A stretch of 34,335 nt of DNA from contig JBBQVO010000011.1 in the NCBI GenBank assembly GCA_038211505.1, positions 1 to 34,335 of the forward strand, given 5' to 3'. The notes under the pieces are model-generated. The model was not told the DNA's origin, did not search any database, and worked only from the letters and a program-made list of their open reading frames with translations. Positions 7,279-14,626 of the stretch are shown in pieces (position 1 is the first letter of the stretch; each line of letters begins with the position of its first letter). This DNA is from JBBQVO01 sp038211505. GTDB lineage: Bacteria > Chloroflexota > Dehalococcoidia > DSTF01 > JACRBR01. Made by a program: the position numbers and the translations under genes.

Positions 7279-7722
7279 TCACGATCCGTGCCAATCCACG
7301 ACGCCATCGACGTCAATCGCGATCACCGGCCGCGATTGGAGCGCCATCGAACGGTACTGCACATATCGCTCGCGCAGCGCCATGATCGCGCGCGCGTGCT
7401 CGTCTCCGCCGCTGACGCTGTCGCGGCCGCCGATGATGCGCGCGGCGCCGCGGACCTGCACGTAGCGGAGCCGCTTCCAATCGCGGTCGTCGTACACATC
7501 GAACAACACCTGCACGCGCGGGTTCGCGGCGATGTTGCGTAGGCGCCGAAGGCGCGCGTAGTCCTCGATCTTCGGCTTCTCGTCGATCGCGAGGTACATC
7601 GTGTCGCCGATCAGCGCGAAGCAGATCGGCACGAGATGCGGCGCACCGCACTCGTCCACGGTCGCGAGCCGCGCTACTCGTTGCGCCTCGATGAACGTCC
7701 GCACGTCATCTGCGATGATCAC
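7279..7722 (-). CDS. Pyridoxamine 5'-phosphate oxidase family protein, probable F420/FMN type
   Basis: A 147-aa split-barrel flavin/F420-binding protein. It has the family opening VARLATVDECGAPHLVPICF, then YLAIDEKPK and a VQVLFDVYDDRDWKRLRYVQVRGAARII strand pair, and it most resembles the Rv0121-like PPOX group described as probably F420-dependent. The gene starts with GTG at 7722, exactly 6 nt after a TAGAAT box and without a Shine-Dalgarno. It is divergent from the flavoprotein gene at 7883. Split-barrel proteins can be flavin or F420 reductases, so a supporting role for that neighbour is possible but unproven. Confidence 0.85.
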   Translation of the reverse strand: MIIADDVRTFIEAQRVARLATVDECGAPHLVPICFALIGDTMYLAIDEKPKIEDYARLRRLRNIAANPRVQVLFDVYDDRDWKRLRYVQVRGAARIIGGRDSVSGGDEHARAIMALRERYVQYRSMALQSRPVIAIDVDGVVDWHGS

Positions 7723-7728
7723 ACGATG

Positions 7729-7734
7729 ATTCTA
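7729..7734 (-). promoter_or_regulatory. -10 box of the PPOX gene (leaderless layout)
   Basis: Minus-strand TAGAAT, six bases, then GTG at 7722. No clear -35 is seen. Confidence 0.45.
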
Positions 7735-7753
7735 ACGGCCCAGCCTGAGGCAC

Positions 7754-7783
7754 CGTAGGGGCACCCCCGCGTGGGCGCCCGTC
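7754..7783 (-). repeat. Intergenic palindromic element, copy 1 (GGGCGNCC family)
   Basis: Read on the minus strand this begins GACGGGCGCCCACGCGGG and ends GCCCCTACG. It matches the elements at 25637-25666 and 26979-27008 in length, hairpin layout and the CCCCTACG tail. It lies between the divergent PPOX and flavoprotein genes. Confidence 0.7.
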
Positions 7784-7882
7784 GTCGTGCGCGATCACTC
7801 GCCGTGGATGGCGACTGGCGTGAAAATAGGTATCGTTCACACATCCCGCGTCGCGCCACCTCGCCACACTCGGAGACGCACC

Positions 7883-9046
7883 ATGATCACCACAACCGCG
7901 CCCGACACGATCGCCGTCGCACGATCGCTTCGCGCCGAGATCGCCGCATACGCCGAGGACGCTGAACGGCAGCGGCGGTTGCCGGATGGACTGCTGGCGT
8001 TGCTGCGGAAACACGAGCTGATGGCCGGGATGGCGCGGCCGATCGATCGCGGCGGACTCGGGCTCGATCTGATCACGACGATGCGCACGGTCGAGGAGAT
8101 CTCGACCGCGGACGCATCGACGGGATGGTGCGTGGCAATCGATAGCCAGAGCATCGGTACGATCCCGCTCCGCGAAGACGTCGCGCGCGAGGTCTACAAA
8201 CGCGGCTCATCCGTCTGCGGCGTCGGCAACCCGACAGGGCGGGCGATCCCCGTCGACGGCGGCTTCCGTTTGAGCGGGCGCTGGGCCTACGCGAGCGGGT
8301 CGCGCCATTCTCAATGGATCGGTCTCGGCTGCGTCGTCTTCGACGGCGACAAGCCGCGGCTCACGGCCAGCGGCGCGCCGGAGATGCGCATGTGCGTGCT
8401 GCCGATCGGTGACGTCGAGATCCTCGATACGTGGATCGTCTCCGGGCTGCGCGCCACCGGCAGCAACGACATCGCCGCCGACAGCGTCTTCGTGCCGGAA
8501 GAACGCACGGCGGCGATCGCACTCGGCTCGAGCCCGCAGGCGGATGGCGCCTATCGCCTGCCGATGTTCACGCTCTTCGGGCTCGCGCTCGTCACCGTCG
8601 CGCTCGGCGCCGCGCGTCATGCGATCGATGAGTTCGTCGCGCTCGCGCAGGGCAAGACGCCGATGCTGCAGGGGACGAAGCTGCGCGACAAGCCCGTCGT
8701 GCAATACGAGGTCGCCCGCGCCGAGGGCATCCTCGAAGCCGGACGCGCGTACCTCTATGCCGCCGTCGCCGAACTCCAGGATCGCGCCAGCCACGAAGGA
8801 GAGATCGACCTGGCGTTGAAGGCGAAGGTGAAACTCGCCTGCACCGTCGCAACGGACTGCTCGCTGCAGGCCGTCGAGATCGCCTACCGCCTCGGCGGCG
8901 GTACGTCGAACTACGAGACGAGCCCGCTGCAACGCTGCATGCGCGACGTCCACGCCGTCACGCAGCACTTCGCCGTCGCTGCATCGAACTACGAGACCGT
9001 GGGCCGCGTGCTGTTGGGGTTGGATCCGGGCACGCCGCTGATCTGA
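7883..9046 (+). CDS. Acyl-CoA dehydrogenase-fold flavoprotein, possible flavin-dependent monooxygenase (HsaA-like)
   Basis: A 387-aa protein of the acyl-CoA dehydrogenase fold. The N-terminal helical domain includes GMARPIDRGGLGLDLITTM and STADASTGWC, the central beta domain GGFRLSGRWAYASGSRHSQW, and the C-terminal domain ends RDVHAVTQHFAVAASNYETV and LLGLDPGTPLI. That ending is typical of the type-2 C-terminal domain found in HsaA/HpaB-like monooxygenases, which use reduced flavin from a partner. No catalytic glutamate of true acyl-CoA dehydrogenases is obvious. The ATG at 7883 follows a GGAG; the longer frame upstream runs into the intergenic repeat and is rejected. It is divergent from the PPOX gene. 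The family is firm; the reaction is inferred. Confidence 0.85.
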   Translation: MITTTAPDTIAVARSLRAEIAAYAEDAERQRRLPDGLLALLRKHELMAGMARPIDRGGLGLDLITTMRTVEEISTADASTGWCVAIDSQSIGTIPLREDVAREVYKRGSSVCGVGNPTGRAIPVDGGFRLSGRWAYASGSRHSQWIGLGCVVFDGDKPRLTASGAPEMRMCVLPIGDVEILDTWIVSGLRATGSNDIAADSVFVPEERTAAIALGSSPQADGAYRLPMFTLFGLALVTVALGAARHAIDEFVALAQGKTPMLQGTKLRDKPVVQYEVARAEGILEAGRAYLYAAVAELQDRASHEGEIDLALKAKVKLACTVATDCSLQAVEIAYRLGGGTSNYETSPLQRCMRDVHAVTQHFAVAASNYETVGRVLLGLDPGTPLI

Positions 9047-9056
9047 CGACGGATCT

Positions 9057-9088
9057 TCCACAGAGGACATAGAGAGCACAGAGGGGTT
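9057..9088. repeat. CACAGAGG-type intergenic repeat
   Basis: Direct repetition of CACAGAGGACATAGAGAGCA followed by CAGAGGGG in the 55-bp gap between convergent genes. It resembles the short A/G-rich intergenic repeats seen elsewhere in the window after stop codons. Confidence 0.5.
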
Positions 9089-9101
9089 GAGGTCGCCGGC
9101 G

Positions 9102-9884
9102 TTAGTTCGGCGGCGTCTTCGGCGCCTTGGCGGCGGTCGAGCACTCTGATGAGAGCGTGCAGAGGCGCGGATCGAGCGGCGCAATCGTCGCCGTCGGAAA
9201 CGGCTCCGACGGGAGAGTAAACTCTACTGGCCCGCTGAAGCCCTTGGTGAAGTACACGCGGTAGCCGCGGTTTGCGCGGGCGTCGCTAATGTCGACGCGG
9301 GCGATCGTTCCGGAACCAAACACGAACTGCATGGCGCCGTCGAATCCAGGATCAAGGTCAGCGCTGCCGCTGACGCCCCGCTCATCGGCGACGTCGACGC
9401 GAACCACTCTCGCGGTTTGGTTCGAGAAACGAAGATTTTGCCGAGAGTAGTAATCTGCTGCGGCCTCGACGGCCGTCTTCACCCCGTCAACGCTCGCCAG
9501 TTGCGTCTTGCTCGCGAACGGAGCGAGCATCGAGAGCAATCTGTTCTTGGATGGAACCGGATCGGGGAGCTGCGGGCTGCCAGCCGTCGCGACCACGACG
9601 ACCGCCTGATTTGCGCTTGCGCCGAGCGTGATCTCAAGACTCGAGTTCGCGTCGCCGCCGTCGATCCAGATCGTCTTGGCGGCTTCGCCGAACGCGAACT
9701 GGCGTACATCTCCGACTGCGACTGGGGTCTGAGATCGCGTCGGTCCCTGACTCACGACGATTTGGTGCGAACCGTCGTTCTGGACGATGACAAACGTCTT
9801 CTCGCCTCTGCGACTACGTACCACGACGACGACTGCGATCAGAAAGACCACAACGATCGCTCCGAGCAGTAGCTTGTAACGCAC
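9102..9884 (-). CDS. Membrane-anchored extracytoplasmic protein of unknown function
   Basis: A 260-aa protein with one N-terminal membrane segment (LLLGAIVVVFLIAVVVVV, residues 5-22) followed by RSRR, so the rest should be outside the membrane. The outer part is beta-rich, with runs such as KTFVIVQNDGSHQIVVSQG and YRVYFTKGFSGPVEF, and it ends in a low-complexity tail with two cysteines (LCTLSSEC) that may pair. I recognise no family. The GTG start at 9884 stands 6 nt after a TAGGAT box, the leaderless arrangement common here. It is convergent with the flavoprotein gene and lies downstream of leuB on the same strand. Confidence 0.7.
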   Translation of the reverse strand: MRYKLLLGAIVVVFLIAVVVVVRSRRGEKTFVIVQNDGSHQIVVSQGPTRSQTPVAVGDVRQFAFGEAAKTIWIDGGDANSSLEITLGASANQAVVVVATAGSPQLPDPVPSKNRLLSMLAPFASKTQLASVDGVKTAVEAAADYYSRQNLRFSNQTARVVRVDVADERGVSGSADLDPGFDGAMQFVFGSGTIARVDISDARANRGYRVYFTKGFSGPVEFTLPSEPFPTATIAPLDPRLCTLSSECSTAAKAPKTPPN

Positions 9885-9890
9885 GCGACA

Positions 9891-9896
9891 ATCCTA
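9891..9896 (-). promoter_or_regulatory. -10 box of the 9102-9884 gene (leaderless layout)
   Basis: Minus-strand TAGGAT, six bases, then GTG at 9884. No Shine-Dalgarno and no obvious -35. Confidence 0.42.
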
Positions 9897-9939
9897 GATC
9901 ACCGTTCGTCCTCGTGCGCGCCCCATGTTCGGGGCTTGC

Positions 9940-11013
9940 CTACAGCGCCGCCTCGATCGCGGCGCCCATCGCTTGCGCGGTGACGAGGGTGCCGCCGGCG
10001 CCGGCGATGTCGGGCGTGCGGAGGCCGTCGGCGAGGGCTTTGCGGACGGCAGACTCGACGGCGGCGGCTTCGGCTTCAAGCTTGAAGGAGAGGCGGAGCA
10101 TCATCGCGGCGCTGAGGATCATCGCGATCGGGTTCGCCTTGCCCTGGCCGGCGATATCGGGCGCGGAGCCGTGGATCGGCTCGTACATGCCGAAGCCACC
10201 GGCGTTGAGGCTCGCCGAGCCGAGCATGCCGAGCGATCCGGCGAGCACGCTCGCTTCGTCGCTGAGGATGTCGCCGAACATGTTGCTCGTCAGCATCACA
10301 TCGAACTGGCGCGGGGCACTGATGATCTGCATCGCGGCGTTGTCGACATGCAGGTAGTCGTGCGTGACATCCGGGTACTCGGGCGCGATGCCGGCGAGCA
10401 CGTCGCGCCAGAGGATGCTGCTATCGAGGATGTTCGACTTTGCGACGAGCGTCAGATGCTTGCGGCGGCCCTGCGCGATCTTGAATGCGCCGTGCGTGAT
10501 GCGGGCGATCTCGCCTTCGGTGTAGCTCTCGGTGTCCCACACCTGGCGCTGGCCATCGACGATGCGCTCGCCCCGCTCGCCGAAGTAGATGCCGCTCGTC
10601 AGTTCGCGGACGATCAGCATGTCGGCTCCCTCGACGATCTCCGGCCGCAGCGGCGAGAGCGCGACGACTTCCGGATAGACGACGACGGGCCGCAGGTTCA
10701 TGAAGAGGTCGAATTCCCGCCGCAGCCCGAGGATCGCCGTCGTCTCGACGCCCTTCCACTTCGGATGATCGAGCTGGTCCGTCGGTCCGCCGAACGGGCC
10801 TTTGAGGATCGCATCGGACGCCCGGCATGTCGCGATCGTCGCCGCCGGCAGATGCTCCCCGTAACGCTCCCACGCCTCGCCGCCGGCGTAGGCTTCGACG
10901 AAGTCGAACTCATGCCCGAACCGCCCGCCGATGGCGAGGAGCACGCGCAGCGCCTCGTCCGTGATCTCCGGCCCGATGCCATCGCCGCGTAGCACCGCGA
11001 TCTTGAATTGCAT
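9940..11013 (-). CDS. leuB: 3-isopropylmalate dehydrogenase
   Basis: A 357-aa NAD-dependent decarboxylating dehydrogenase of the isocitrate/isopropylmalate family, third step of leucine synthesis. It has the N-terminal GDGIGPEITDEALRVL, the substrate-loop segment FDLFMNLRPVVVYPEV, and IVRELTSGIYFGE. The Mg-binding aspartates lie in VDNAAMQII and NMFGDILSDEASVLAGSLGM, and the NAD-site motif is HGSAPDIAGQGKANP. The ATG at 11013 has a TAACCT box 6 nt upstream and no Shine-Dalgarno. No other leu gene adjoins, so it appears detached from the usual leuABCD operon. Confidence 0.95.
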   Translation of the reverse strand: MQFKIAVLRGDGIGPEITDEALRVLLAIGGRFGHEFDFVEAYAGGEAWERYGEHLPAATIATCRASDAILKGPFGGPTDQLDHPKWKGVETTAILGLRREFDLFMNLRPVVVYPEVVALSPLRPEIVEGADMLIVRELTSGIYFGERGERIVDGQRQVWDTESYTEGEIARITHGAFKIAQGRRKHLTLVAKSNILDSSILWRDVLAGIAPEYPDVTHDYLHVDNAAMQIISAPRQFDVMLTSNMFGDILSDEASVLAGSLGMLGSASLNAGGFGMYEPIHGSAPDIAGQGKANPIAMILSAAMMLRLSFKLEAEAAAVESAVRKALADGLRTPDIAGAGGTLVTAQAMGAAIEAAL

Positions 11014-11019
11014 GAGCGT

Positions 11020-11025
11020 AGGTTA
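11020..11025 (-). promoter_or_regulatory. -10 box of leuB (leaderless layout)
   Basis: Minus-strand TAACCT, six bases, then ATG at 11013. No Shine-Dalgarno and no good -35. Confidence 0.42.
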
Positions 11026-11093
11026 GCGTCGGAGGCGGATAGCGGATAGCCAACGGGCTGTTGGCCGTTGGCACGTTGGCTGTGCCTGCACTC

Positions 11094-11114
11094 CCCTTCC
11101 CGCGCCGGGAAGGG
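11094..11114. repeat. CCCTTCCCG hairpin element
   Basis: A 9-bp perfect stem CCCTTCCCG/CGGGAAGGG around a 3-nt loop, followed by GGGGGTTAGG. It is the same type as the hairpin after arsM (4096-4120). It lies between divergent leuB and the SGNH hydrolase, so it is a dispersed element rather than a terminator. Confidence 0.6.
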
Positions 11115-11157
11115 ATCCGGGGGTTAGGTCGCGCCGGCCGAATCTTCACGCAACCTA

Positions 11158-11186
11158 TTGACAGGATCGAGGGATGGGCGTATGTT
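11158..11186 (+). promoter_or_regulatory. Promoter of the SGNH hydrolase gene
   Basis: TTGACA at 11158-11163, a 17-bp spacer and TATGTT at 11181-11186. It would start transcription near 11193, downstream of the first possible ATG (11174), which argues for a later translation start. Confidence 0.5.
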
Positions 11187-11230
11187 CGAAGCTAACCGGC
11201 GAGGAACCGGATCAGGAAAGGGAGCGCGTC

Positions 11231-12415
11231 TTGTCACTCACGTCCTGGGCGAGGCTGAACGGGCATTCGAAATTGCGACTCGGTTTGATCGCCGCCGTCG
11301 CTGCGGTTCTGTTGTCCATCGCCGTTGTGCCGGCCCGCAAGACCGAGGCCGGTCCGGGAACGGGGCCGACGGCGATCGTCTCGCTCGGCGACAGCTTCAT
11401 CTCCGGCGAGGCGGGGCGCTGGAGCGGCAACGCGCTGACGCCGTTCTTCACACGAAACGGCACCGATCGCGCGTCATCATGCACGTGGTACGGGTACTGC
11501 ACGTACGACGCGGCGCGCGTCTACGGCGCCACCGCCGCCAACGGTTGCCACCGCTCCGACGTGTCGACGATCAACAGCGCGGGCATCGCCGTGAGTGAGA
11601 AGATCAACCTGGCGTGCTCAGGCGCGCAGACGAAGAACATCTGGCGCGCTTCGCAGGGCGGGCAGAGCTTCAAGGGCGAGGCGCCGCAGGCCGATCAACT
11701 GCTGACCGTGGCCCAGCAGAAGAACGTGAAGATGGTCGTGCTGACGATTCTGGCGAATGACGTCGGCTTCTCTGACGTCGTGATCAGCTGCGCCGCCGGT
11801 TGGGTGTTGGGCGCCGGGCCGTGCAACCAGGCACAGCAGGCGAACATCCAGGCCGCGATGCCCGCGGCGCAGAACGGCCTCCGCAAGGCGATCGACGAGG
11901 TGCGCGCGGTAATGGCGCAGGCGGGCTACGCGCCGTCGCAGTGGCAGTTCGTCCTTGCTGGCTACGCATCGCCGATCCCGTCGGCGGCGGACGTGCGGTA
12001 CTCGGGCTCCGACAAGTGGAACCTGGGCGGCTGCCCGTTCTACGACGAGGACTTCAACTGGGCGAAGCAGGCCGGTACGCCGTTGATCATCGATAGCATG
12101 CGCACGGTCGCGACCGAGAAGGGCGTGCAGTTCCTCGACGTCCGCGACTCCCTTAACGGCCACGAGATCTGCAACCGCAGCTCGTCGCTCGTCGGCTCCA
12201 GCGGCCCGAACCCGGTTTCGAATGAGTGGGTGCGTTGGGTGAACACGGGCTGCTGCCAGGGCGACGCTCAGGAGTCGGTACACCCGAACGCGTACGGCGA
12301 GCGGGCACTCGGCAAGTGTGTCGCCCTCATGAACACCAAGACAAGCGGCAACTGGACGTGCAAGAACACGCCCGGCCAGAGCTACACCGCCATGACGCTC
12401 ACCTCGATCCCGTAG
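11231..12415 (+). CDS. Secreted SGNH/GDSL-family hydrolase
   Basis: A 394-aa exported lipase/esterase-like protein. After a basic N-terminus, a hydrophobic segment LGLIAAVAAVLLSIAVV and a polar cleavage region indicate a signal peptide. SGNH block I is IVSLGDSFISGE with Ser55 as nucleophile; block III is LTILANDVGFSDV; block V is ESVHPNAYGE, supplying the catalytic histidine. Many cysteines fit an oxidised extracellular enzyme like actinobacterial SGNH lipases. An ATG at 11174 is in frame, but the promoter lies over it; TTG 11231 follows a GGGAG at good spacing and is preferred. A strong hairpin follows the gene. The substrate (ester, lipid or polysaccharide acetyl group) is unknown. Confidence 0.85.
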   Translation: MSLTSWARLNGHSKLRLGLIAAVAAVLLSIAVVPARKTEAGPGTGPTAIVSLGDSFISGEAGRWSGNALTPFFTRNGTDRASSCTWYGYCTYDAARVYGATAANGCHRSDVSTINSAGIAVSEKINLACSGAQTKNIWRASQGGQSFKGEAPQADQLLTVAQQKNVKMVVLTILANDVGFSDVVISCAAGWVLGAGPCNQAQQANIQAAMPAAQNGLRKAIDEVRAVMAQAGYAPSQWQFVLAGYASPIPSAADVRYSGSDKWNLGGCPFYDEDFNWAKQAGTPLIIDSMRTVATEKGVQFLDVRDSLNGHEICNRSSSLVGSSGPNPVSNEWVRWVNTGCCQGDAQESVHPNAYGERALGKCVALMNTKTSGNWTCKNTPGQSYTAMTLTSIP

Positions 12416-12442
12416 ACAGGTTCGCGCCTCAACGATGCAGGT

Positions 12443-12476
12443 GGCAGTGCCCGGTGAACGATCACCGGGCACTGCC
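12443..12476 (+). terminator. Strong hairpin after the SGNH hydrolase gene
   Basis: A perfect 15-bp stem, GGCAGTGCCCGGTGA with its complement, around the loop ACGA, 28 nt after the stop. There is no long T-run behind it. It also stands between this gene and the convergent tRNA, so it may serve both directions. Confidence 0.65.
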
Positions 12477-12622
12477 TCTCTCGGCGACGCCGGTTGAATT
12501 GGGGCGCCGGGTCTTTCCCCGATGGGGACGACGAGTCCACATACGCGCGAACGCGAATTCTTACAGCGCCGCGGGACGGCGAGAATCGGCGCCGAAACGC
12601 GCCGATTTTGATTCTGGCAGCG

Positions 12623-12699
12623 TGGTCCCAGGGGGTGGATTCGAACCACCGATACACGGTTTTACAGACCGTTGCCTTAAACCACTTGGCTACCCTGGG
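12623..12699 (-). tRNA. tRNA-Tyr (anticodon GTA), class I shape with C1:G72
   Basis: The minus strand folds fully: 7-bp acceptor CCCAGGG/CCCTGGG, D-arm GCC...GGC with the GG pair in its loop, anticodon stem ACGGT/ACCGT around CTGTAAA (anticodon GTA at 12663-12665), variable region of only five bases (GTATC), T-arm GGTGG/CCACC with loop TTCGAAT, discriminator A and an encoded CCA (12623-12625). GTA reads tyrosine codons. Bacterial tRNA-Tyr normally has a long variable arm and a G1:C72 pair; this one has neither. Confidence 0.95.
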
Positions 12700-13102
12700 G
12701 CAAGCATGACCTTAACATGAACGCGCCGCCGCCTCCAATTTGACGGCGGTAACTCGGCGCGGCGCGGCGCTCGCTTGATGAAGCCGCACCGATGACTGAC
12801 TACCACCTTGAGCGCGTTGATCTGTTCGGCGATCGTCGGCGTCCATGCCTGTGCGGAGCGCGACGTCACCGACGTCACGCGCAAGGATGTTCGTTGCTGT
12901 CAGAAGTGCGCAAATTCATGTGAAGCCGCGGCGTACGGATGACGCTGTCGTTGGGTCAACCGCTGGTCGCAACGTGCATCCGACGTCGCGCACGCCGACC
13001 TCGTAGCGTGCACTTCCGGCATCGTATTGCGATGCGCACGGCGCATGGATCAGGAGTTCCCCTGAGCCTCCGTGATCGAGCGCTCAAGTACACTGGCTTC
13101 GA
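12700..13102. other. Intergenic region without recognisable gene
   Basis: About 400 bases between tRNA-Tyr and the LPG-synthase-like gene. Open frames here translate to arginine- and alanine-rich shadow sequence. The tRNA promoter should lie in the first part, but no clear -35/-10 pair stands out. A TACACT box at 13089-13094 lies 8 nt before the ATG at 13103. Confidence 0.4.
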
Positions 13103-14122
13103 ATGAACATCTCGAAGCTGCGTAACCGGCTCATGATCTCGATGCTCTTCGGGATTCTCGTCTTCGCCGGGTTGCTCGCGTACGGCGACTTCCGAAGCGT
13201 CGGCTCCGATCTCAAGACCTTCCGCTGGGAGCTGATGCCGCTGATCCTGCTTGTGACGTCGGGCAACTACCTGCTGCGTTTCGTGAAATGGGAGTACTAC
13301 CTGCGGCAGATCGGCGTCACGGGCCTCAAGCGCATCGACAGCTTCCTGATCTACTTCTCCGGCCTTGGCATGACGATCACGCCCGGCAAGGTCGGCGAGT
13401 GGCTGAAGAGCTACCTGCTCAAGGAGATCCACGGGACGCCGGTGACAAAGTCGGCGCCGATTCTGCTCGCCGAGCGGCTGACGGACGGCCTCGCTCTGCT
13501 CGTGATCGCTGTCGCCGGGCTGGCGGTCTTCGGGCACGAGTACTGGCCGATCGCGGCGATCTTCGCGACGGGATCGGCCGCCGCGGTCGCTATCTCGCGT
13601 CATCGGCGGTTGTCGCACGCATTGCTGCGGTTCGCCGGACGGATGCCGTTCGGCGCGCGGGTAGCGCCGCATCTGGAGGAGTTGTACGAGAGCACCTATG
13701 TCGTGATGGAACCGAAGGGCGTCGTGCTGATGACGGCGCTCAGCGTCGGGTCGTGGTTCTTCGAGGTGCTCGCGTTCTACCTGACCCTGATCGGCCTCGG
13801 CGTCGATGCCTCGCCCGACACGCTGTTCAAGGCTGCGTTCATTTTGCCGATCTCGACGCTGGCGGCGGCGGTGCTGCTGACACCGGGCGGCCTCGGTGTC
13901 GCAGAGATCGGTATCACGGGGCTGTCGCGCGATCTGTTGCACATGAGCAAGGGGGCCGCGACCGTCGGCACGCTGATCGTTCGCATCGCGACGCTGTGGT
14001 TCGGCGTGCTGCTCGGGCTAGCGATGTTTGCGGTGCTGACGCGACGGCTGGCGCGCCAGGGCGTATCGCTCGACAAGGACATGCGGGAAGACGAAGCGAA
14101 GCTAGCTGCGGGAACGCCGTAG
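13103..14122 (+). CDS. Lysylphosphatidylglycerol synthase TM-region/UPF0104-type membrane protein
   Basis: A 339-aa polytopic membrane protein of the family that includes the flippase part of MprF and AglD-like proteins. Typical features are NYLLRFVKWEYYLRQIG near the first third, LGMTITPGKVGEWLKSYLL with the conserved TPGK-GE motif, and a late ILPISTLAAAVLLTPGGLGVAEIG segment. Several hydrophobic helices span the length. Members move or modify membrane lipids or polyprenyl-linked sugars; this one lacks the soluble aminoacyl-transferase domain of MprF. The ATG at 13103 has no Shine-Dalgarno; a TACACT box ends 8 nt before it. It is convergent with the 2TM gene. Confidence 0.85.
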   Translation: MNISKLRNRLMISMLFGILVFAGLLAYGDFRSVGSDLKTFRWELMPLILLVTSGNYLLRFVKWEYYLRQIGVTGLKRIDSFLIYFSGLGMTITPGKVGEWLKSYLLKEIHGTPVTKSAPILLAERLTDGLALLVIAVAGLAVFGHEYWPIAAIFATGSAAAVAISRHRRLSHALLRFAGRMPFGARVAPHLEELYESTYVVMEPKGVVLMTALSVGSWFFEVLAFYLTLIGLGVDASPDTLFKAAFILPISTLAAAVLLTPGGLGVAEIGITGLSRDLLHMSKGAATVGTLIVRIATLWFGVLLGLAMFAVLTRRLARQGVSLDKDMREDEAKLAAGTP

Positions 14123-14132
14123 GCCCTGACCT

Positions 14133-14534
14133 TTACACGGGCGGACGATCGTTCGGCGGCATCACGTCGACGTGGCCACGGCGGCGATTCATCTCGCGTT
14201 GCACCATGCGCTCTTCGACGTCGCGCCCCCAGAGTACCGGCGTGACGAACGTCGAGAAGAACTGCAGAAGCAGAATGGCGCCCCAGATGCCGGCGGGCCA
14301 CTGCACCCACCAGTCGCCGCCTGTCAGCCAATCGAGCAGCGCGAGGCTGCCGATGACGACGAGGTACGTGACGATGTGGCGGTAGAGATCGAGACGCTGG
14401 CGCACCCGTCGGCGCACACGCCGGTACTCGCGGTCGCCGGGATCGCCTCCGCCGCCGCGGCCGGAGCCAATGCGCACGCCGCCCCACGGCCCGCTGATAT
14501 CGATGCCTTCGAATTCGTCGCCGTCGTCCGCCAT
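14133..14534 (-). CDS. 2TM-domain small membrane protein
   Basis: A 133-aa protein with an acidic and glycine-rich N-terminus (GSGRGGGGDPGD), a basic segment RRVRRRVRQRLDLYRH and then two membrane helices, HIVTYLVVIGSLALLDWL and WPAGIWGAILLLQFFSTF, matching the 2TM domain pattern. The C-terminus is charged and rich in R and P. The function of the family is not established, although the domain also occurs fused to histidine kinases. The start at 14534 follows a GGGAGG Shine-Dalgarno; the longer frame upstream lacks one. Confidence 0.8.
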   Translation of the reverse strand: MADDGDEFEGIDISGPWGGVRIGSGRGGGGDPGDREYRRVRRRVRQRLDLYRHIVTYLVVIGSLALLDWLTGGDWWVQWPAGIWGAILLLQFFSTFVTPVLWGRDVEERMVQREMNRRRGHVDVMPPNDRPPV

Positions 14535-14626
14535 CGCGCGCCTCCCGCAGCCAGCATAACGCCGCGCGCTACGCGTCGCGCATGCGTCTGCGCTGCGGTT
14601 TTCGCATGTCAAGGGATGGTGGGAGG

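Noticed and set aside
11174..11230. ATG 11174 as start of the SGNH hydrolase
   Set aside because: The TTGACA-N17-TATGTT promoter would start transcription after it, and a Shine-Dalgarno with TTG at 11231 gives a normal signal peptide; it remains possible if another promoter is used.
12956..13942. 328-codon minus-strand frame opposite the LPG-synthase-like gene
   Set aside because: Arginine- and glutamine-rich shadow of a plus-strand membrane protein with recognisable family motifs.
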